NCBI GenBank assembly: GCA_965261105.1
Contig: CBDHCM010000006.1
Span: forward strand, 620,001-684,000
Length of the DNA stretch: 64,000 nt
Source: Aldehydirespirator sp965261105
Lineage (GTDB): Bacteria; Actinomycetota; Acidimicrobiia; Acidimicrobiales; Aldehydirespiratoraceae
Direction of reading: 5' to 3'
Shown piece by piece: positions 60,328-64,000 of this stretch (its first letter is position 1; every line of letters begins with the position of its first letter). The notes beneath the pieces are model-generated. The model did no database searches and was not told the origin of the DNA. It saw only the letters and a list, made by a program, of their open reading frames with translations. A program made the position numbers and the translations under genes.

Positions 60328-61014
60328 GTGGATATAACGATCCTGAACCGTCGGGTGTATTCCCTCGCTGACGCCGCTGAGATCTTGAGGGTCAGCGCGA
60401 GCACGCTCCTTTGGTGGTTAGACGGTGGCGAGCGGGGACGGCGCGAGTACCTGCCGGTGATCCGGGCTGAGCCGACCGGTGAGCGCAACCTCACTTGGGC
60501 CGAGTTCGTCGAAGCGGGCCTGTTGCGCCAATACCGCCGCGACCTTGGTGTGCGGCTTCATGAGATCAGGGCATTCGTCGCTGCCCTCAGGGACGAGCTC
60601 GGCGTCGAGCACCCGCTGGCTCACGCCACGCCGTGGGTGGGGGAGGGTCAGCGGCTGTTGGTGCGTTTCCAGCAGGAGTGTGGCCTGCCCGCAGACTTAT
60701 GGCTCATCGCGCCCGTCACCGGTCAGTTGATGCAGTTGCCGCCGGCGGAGTCGTTCGTGCGACGTGTCGAGTGGGACGGCGACCTGCCCGTCGCGTGGAG
60801 GCCACACGACGACACGGGCTCTCCGGTGCGGTGCCGTCCGGGACGGCGTTTCGGACGCCCAGCAATAGGCGGCATCAGCACCGCGGCGATCTTCGAGCAC
60901 CTCAACGGAGGTGAATCCGAGGACGAAGTGGCCGATCAGTTCGACCTCGCCGTACAGAGCGTCCGCTGGGCCGTGGCCTACGAGAACTCCCGCGTCGCGC
61001 CGCTCGCGGCGTGA
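60328..61014 (+). CDS. HTH plus DUF433-type antitoxin-like protein, copy 2
   Basis: A 228-residue near-copy of the protein at 56762: VYSLADAAEILRVSASTLLW, FVEAGLLRQYRRDLGVRL and GGESEDEVADQFDLAVQSVR. Differences are scattered, so it is an older duplicate or a separately acquired allele. GTG at 60328 sits too close to GGAGG, and GTG 60304 is an alternative. Its stop overlaps a truncated toxin start at 61011. Confidence 0.78.
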   Translation: MDITILNRRVYSLADAAEILRVSASTLLWWLDGGERGRREYLPVIRAEPTGERNLTWAEFVEAGLLRQYRRDLGVRLHEIRAFVAALRDELGVEHPLAHATPWVGEGQRLLVRFQQECGLPADLWLIAPVTGQLMQLPPAESFVRRVEWDGDLPVAWRPHDDTGSPVRCRPGRRFGRPAIGGISTAAIFEHLNGGESEDEVADQFDLAVQSVRWAVAYENSRVAPLAA

Positions 61015-61163
61015 GACAGGCAACTGTCCGCTACTACTTCGACGCCGACGTCCTCGGTCTCGGCAAGGCCGTCGCCGCACTGCGCCCAGACGCGACGTTC
61101 CCTGGAGACCCAGGTGCCATCGTCTATAGGCGGCGACGACCCCCCTGTGCGATAACGAGTTCT
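61011..61163 (+). pseudogene. PIN-like toxin start (copy 2), truncated and in frame with HNH gene
   Basis: VRQATVRYYFDADVLGLGKA through YRRRRPPCAITS matches the first 50 residues of the toxin at 57445, without the 81-base insert. Then homology ends, and the same frame runs on through about 25 unrelated residues into the HNH endonuclease. The catalytic remainder is missing, so antitoxin copy 2 has no intact local toxin. Confidence 0.7.
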
Positions 61164-61241
61164 CCGGCCCATTCCGTTGTAGCGAAGCCGTGGGGCGGCC
61201 GTGGGTATGATCGTGGCTCTCGCCTTCGGCTGGTAGGGCAA

Positions 61242-62180
61242 ATGGACCGATTGTGGACCGACGATGTGGACGTGCCGGAGCGGGCCGACCACTGGGTCGG
61301 CAGGGTCCAGGCGATCAGGCGCTTCACCAGCAGGGACAAGGACGCCCGGGCCCCGTACAAGCCGCTGCTCCTGCTTTGGCTGATCGGGCGGCTGGCCGGG
61401 GGGCTACCCACCCGGGTGTCGTTCAGTGAGGCCGAGTTCGACCTGAAGCTGCTGATGCACAGGTATCGCCTGGGCCGCAGCGTGCGCGTGGGGTTCCCCT
61501 TCGTGTACCTCGCAACGAGCCGAGAGCTGTGGAGGGTGGAGGACTCCAGTGGCAACGACGTGGCCAAGATGCCGCAGGCAGTCAAGGAGAGTCCGGTCTT
61601 CCTGCGGAAGGAGGCTGTCGGCGCGCTCGCCCCCGAATTCGAGTTGGCGATGCACGATCCACAGGTGCGGTCCCGCGTAGTGAACGCGCTGTTGCACATG
61701 GAGTTCCCCGAGACGTTGCACGAGGAGATTCTCGACGACGTCGGTCTCGGGCACCTGGTGACGCCGTCACCGTCGCGGCGGGATCCCAACTTCAAGGGCA
61801 CGGTGCTGTTGGCCTATGAGAACCGGTGCTCGTTCTGCGGCTACAGCGGCAGCCTGCGGGGCACGCCGGTGGGGATCGATGCCGCCCATGTGCAGATGCG
61901 CTCGCACCTCGGGCCGGACCGCATCGACAACGGCCTGGCGCTGTGTGTGTTGCACCATCGCCTGTTCGACCGGGGCGCTCTCGGGCTGGACGAGGACCTG
62001 CGCATACTCGTGAGCCAGCACATGATGCTGCGGGAAGAAGAGTCTCCCGTACCGGTCAAGGACCTCGTTGGCGCGTCGATGCGCCCGCCCCAGTCCGGCT
62101 ACGACACCCCGGCCGCCTCGTACGTGAGATGGCACTACCGCAACCTATTCGTAGGCCCCCAACGCCAGCCCGCCCGCTAA
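61242..62180 (+). CDS. HNH endonuclease, phosphorothioate-DNA-dependent (ScoMcrA-like)
   Basis: A 312-residue restriction-type nuclease. KDARAPYKPLLLLWLIGRLA is typical of the N-terminal sulfur-recognition region of McrA-like enzymes. The C-terminal HNH domain has CSFCGYSGSLRG (zinc Cys pair), IDAAHVQMRSHLG, NGLALCVLHHRLFDRGALG. Members cut DNA bearing backbone phosphorothioate or modified cytosine. ATG 61242 is the natural start, but the frame is open back to the toxin fragment, so a 389-residue fusion is possible. No dnd genes are in the window. Confidence 0.78.
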   Translation: MDRLWTDDVDVPERADHWVGRVQAIRRFTSRDKDARAPYKPLLLLWLIGRLAGGLPTRVSFSEAEFDLKLLMHRYRLGRSVRVGFPFVYLATSRELWRVEDSSGNDVAKMPQAVKESPVFLRKEAVGALAPEFELAMHDPQVRSRVVNALLHMEFPETLHEEILDDVGLGHLVTPSPSRRDPNFKGTVLLAYENRCSFCGYSGSLRGTPVGIDAAHVQMRSHLGPDRIDNGLALCVLHHRLFDRGALGLDEDLRILVSQHMMLREEESPVPVKDLVGASMRPPQSGYDTPAASYVRWHYRNLFVGPQRQPAR

Positions 62181-62338
62181 TCTCGGTGTCTTCAGCCATC
62201 ATCACGTACTCACAAGAGATTTTCAGTGATCTCATCTCGGTGATCCCCAACACGACCCGAGGTTGAGTCCTCTGGTGGTCGTCTACGTCAACTGTCTCTG
62301 CCCAAAGCGTTAGCCCAATTGAGGTGCTTCTGAGTAAA

Positions 62339-63855
62339 TGTCCGTTTTCGGGGGTTTGATTGCGCCGCATTGGGCGGGTGTGTTCATGGCTGGTTGGGTT
62401 TGTTGTTGCGATGGTGGGCGATGCGGGTGAGGCGGGCCTGGTTGAGGCCGTCTTGGCGGGCCTGGCGGATGGTGTCTGCTCGGCCTTGGTGTTCGTCGTC
62501 GGGGGTGACGTAGCCGAGGGAGGCGTGCAGGCGGCGGGTGTTGTAGTCGTGTCGGGCGATGTCGAGCTCGGTTCGCAGCGTGTTGGGGTCGGTGATCTTC
62601 TCGAGGTGGGGCCATTCGGTTTTGATGTGGCCGAACAGTGTTTCGATCCATGCTTGGTCAGTGGGGGTGCCGGGCCGGCCGAAGCGGGCCGCGATGGAGC
62701 ACATGGCGAGGAACTCTCTGGTGGTGCCTGCTCGCATCTGGGGTCCGTTGTCTGACATTGCCAACAGGATGGGCTCTTCGTCGCTGTCGTCGCTGTCGTC
62801 GCCTCGGCGGGCGCGGTCGCCTTGGCGGGGCTCCACGGCGGGCCAGAGCCCTTCGGTGTCGAGGGCTTGTGTGAAGACGACCTCTACTTGGGTGGCGGTC
62901 TCCTCGGCGGTGACGAGGGTGGCGAGCCATTTGCGGGTGACGACGTCGAGGATGGCGTAGGCGACCCGGCCGGCTCTGGGGAAGTGGGTGATGTCATAGA
63001 TCCAGATCTGGTGGCGCTTCCATTCGATCCAGTCCGGCAGGGGCCGCGCCGGCACGGGTGCGCGCTGGGCTCGGGCGGGCAGAACCAGTCCCTGGGCTGC
63101 GAGAACGCGATACAGCGTCGACGGTGACACCCACACCAGGTTCTCGTAGGAGCCGCGGTGTGCGAGCTTGCGGTAGCCGCCGTCGATGTCGCCCCAGCGC
63201 TCGAACAGCTCCAGGATCGCCCGGCGCTCTGCGGCGGTGATGGCATGTGACGCGGTGCCGCCCGCAGTGTTGTCGTGGAGGCGGCCCGCGCCTCGGCGGT
63301 GCTGCCAGCGGCGGCACCGGCGGCTGTCGAGCTCGAGCACCGAGCAAGCCCGCGCGGTGCTCCAGCCCGCCCCGACGGCGCCGTCGACGAGGTCCAACAG
63401 AGCGGCCTTCATACCGGCTTCGACACGCGGGGGCACGCCGGCGGTCACCCCCAACGCTCTTTTCTGCAACAAGGTGACCTTCACCGCCATCTCCTTGAGC
63501 GCCTCGCCCAGGCGGGCCGCCTCGTCTCGGGCCATCACCAGCTCCGGGTCGACACCGCCGGAGCGCGTCCCGGGACGAGACGACGCCAACGCGTCCAGAG
63601 CGCCGCGCTTGGCGACCTCGCGGGCCCGCATGATCGTGGAGCGGTCCACGCCCCAATGGTCCGCGCACTCGACCACGGTCATCTCACCCGTGAGCACCTG
63701 CACGAACGCCTCATACTTCTGCACAGGCGACAACCGCCGCCTCCCGCTGCGTCCGCTACGCTCTGAGGGCCTCAAGGCATCAGTCATCTGACACTCCTTT
63801 CACAGCGCCATGCTCCCGCACCGACGCTGCGTAATCAACCACCCAAAAGCGGACA
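62339..63855 (-). mobile_element. Complete insertion sequence (IS3-like), 1517 bp
   Basis: Imperfect inverted ends TGTCCGTTTTCGGGGGTTTG (62339) and, read inward from 63855, TGTCCGCTTTTGGGTGGTTG flank one transposase gene. Ends are TG...CA as in IS3-type elements. No matching target duplication is evident (AAA on the left, CGA on the right). It has landed just after the HNH gene. Confidence 0.75.
62384..63787 (-). CDS. IS3-like DDE transposase
   Basis: A 467-residue transposase in one frame, without the programmed frameshift of classic IS3 orfAB. N-terminal helix-turn-helix region (KYEAFVQVLTGEMTVVECAD), then rve-type catalytic core with IWIYDITHF (Asp), LLAMSDNGPQM (Asp) and AWIETLFGHIKTEWP (Glu). 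The DDE triad is present and the length is full, so it may be active. Confidence 0.85.
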   Translation of the reverse strand: MTDALRPSERSGRSGRRRLSPVQKYEAFVQVLTGEMTVVECADHWGVDRSTIMRAREVAKRGALDALASSRPGTRSGGVDPELVMARDEAARLGEALKEMAVKVTLLQKRALGVTAGVPPRVEAGMKAALLDLVDGAVGAGWSTARACSVLELDSRRCRRWQHRRGAGRLHDNTAGGTASHAITAAERRAILELFERWGDIDGGYRKLAHRGSYENLVWVSPSTLYRVLAAQGLVLPARAQRAPVPARPLPDWIEWKRHQIWIYDITHFPRAGRVAYAILDVVTRKWLATLVTAEETATQVEVVFTQALDTEGLWPAVEPRQGDRARRGDDSDDSDEEPILLAMSDNGPQMRAGTTREFLAMCSIAARFGRPGTPTDQAWIETLFGHIKTEWPHLEKITDPNTLRTELDIARHDYNTRRLHASLGYVTPDDEHQGRADTIRQARQDGLNQARLTRIAHHRNNKPNQP

Positions 63856-64000
63856 CGATCCCAGAATCATCACACAATGCTTGACTTCGTCACTGCGGGA
63901 TGCAAACGAGTGACGGCTGCGCTGGTTGTGATAGGCGAGTAGGACAACGTCGGCGTAGCTCTTATGATGAGCCGCTTGTGGCTAGTGGAGACGGGCGATC
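63856..64000. other. Window end, no gene recognised
   Basis: The 145 bases after the insertion sequence show no open frame with coding character and no RNA gene. The 158 bases before the insertion (62181-62338) are likewise empty. Confidence 0.4.

Noticed and set aside
62330..63865. Target-site duplication around the insertion sequence
   Set aside because: Flanking bases do not match on the two sides, so none is claimed.
1..64000. tRNA, rRNA or riboswitch genes
   Set aside because: No cloverleaf, rRNA or known riboswitch consensus was recognised in the intergenic regions by eye; a covariance-model search was not possible.

Overview
This is a high-GC (about 65-70 percent) bacterial chromosome segment. 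F420-type LLM oxidoreductases, WXG100/EssC secretion, a GlcDEF glycolate oxidase, GTGA/ATGA gene overlaps, many GTG starts and -10 boxes abutting start codons point to an actinobacterium. An Acidimicrobiia-like marine or host-associated member is my best guess, by inference only. I saw no rRNA, tRNA or CRISPR array.

Layout. 1-7.2 kb: an osmolyte (betaine/proline-type) ABC importer with two tandem permeases that both carry a long extra C-terminal membrane module, then the binding protein and a UUCG-loop terminator. 7.2-12 kb: a decayed DddP-like (DMSP lyase type) M24 gene, a MazEF pair, a PhyH-type dioxygenase missing its middle, a sarcosine/dimethylglycine-type FAD oxidoreductase missing its C-terminus, and a zinc alcohol dehydrogenase. 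12-13.6 kb: a small toxin/antitoxin-like pair and shards of a VapBC pair and an ISL3 transposase. 13.7-18.4 kb: a minimal type VII secretion pair (WXG100 plus FHA-FtsK ATPase). 18.5-28.3 kb: crotonase, N6-adenine methylase, iron-type binding protein and permease without an ATPase, bacterioferritin, S9 peptidase and a DUF1214-like protein. 28.5-32.7 kb (minus): an operon of sterol desaturase, GH3-type acyl adenylase, enolase-superfamily enzyme and small membrane protein. 33-38.6 kb: VapBC, ModABC, MscS and a heptad-repeat membrane protein. 38.6-51.3 kb: FAH hydrolase, O-methyltransferase, LLM oxidoreductase, two acyl-CoA synthetases, a P450 and GlcDEF. 51.6-56.6 kb: membrane and coiled-coil proteins, a cytosine-deaminase-like enzyme and SDR shards. 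56.7-64 kb: a defence-like island with two copies of a DUF433/PIN-like toxin module flanking a divergent PLD-like / EVK-nuclease-like pair, an McrA-like HNH endonuclease and a complete IS.

Two patterns cut across the gene list. First, short tandem duplications (18-76 bp) are unusually common. At two operon junctions (10561-10693 and 22547-22691) they create chains of 16- or 23-codon micro-ORFs, each overlapping the previous stop and the next start, so an unbroken stop/start overlap path runs between the flanking genes. A 58-codon ORF with an internal 66-bp repeat sits the same way between modB and modC. Second, several genes keep both ends but have lost the middle (dddP-like, phyH-like, a membrane-protein remnant at 24.3 kb, DUF1214-like, and probably a vapC shard). 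Together these suggest a genome shaped by microhomology-mediated duplication and deletion, or an assembly artefact that imitates it; read-level evidence is needed to tell them apart.
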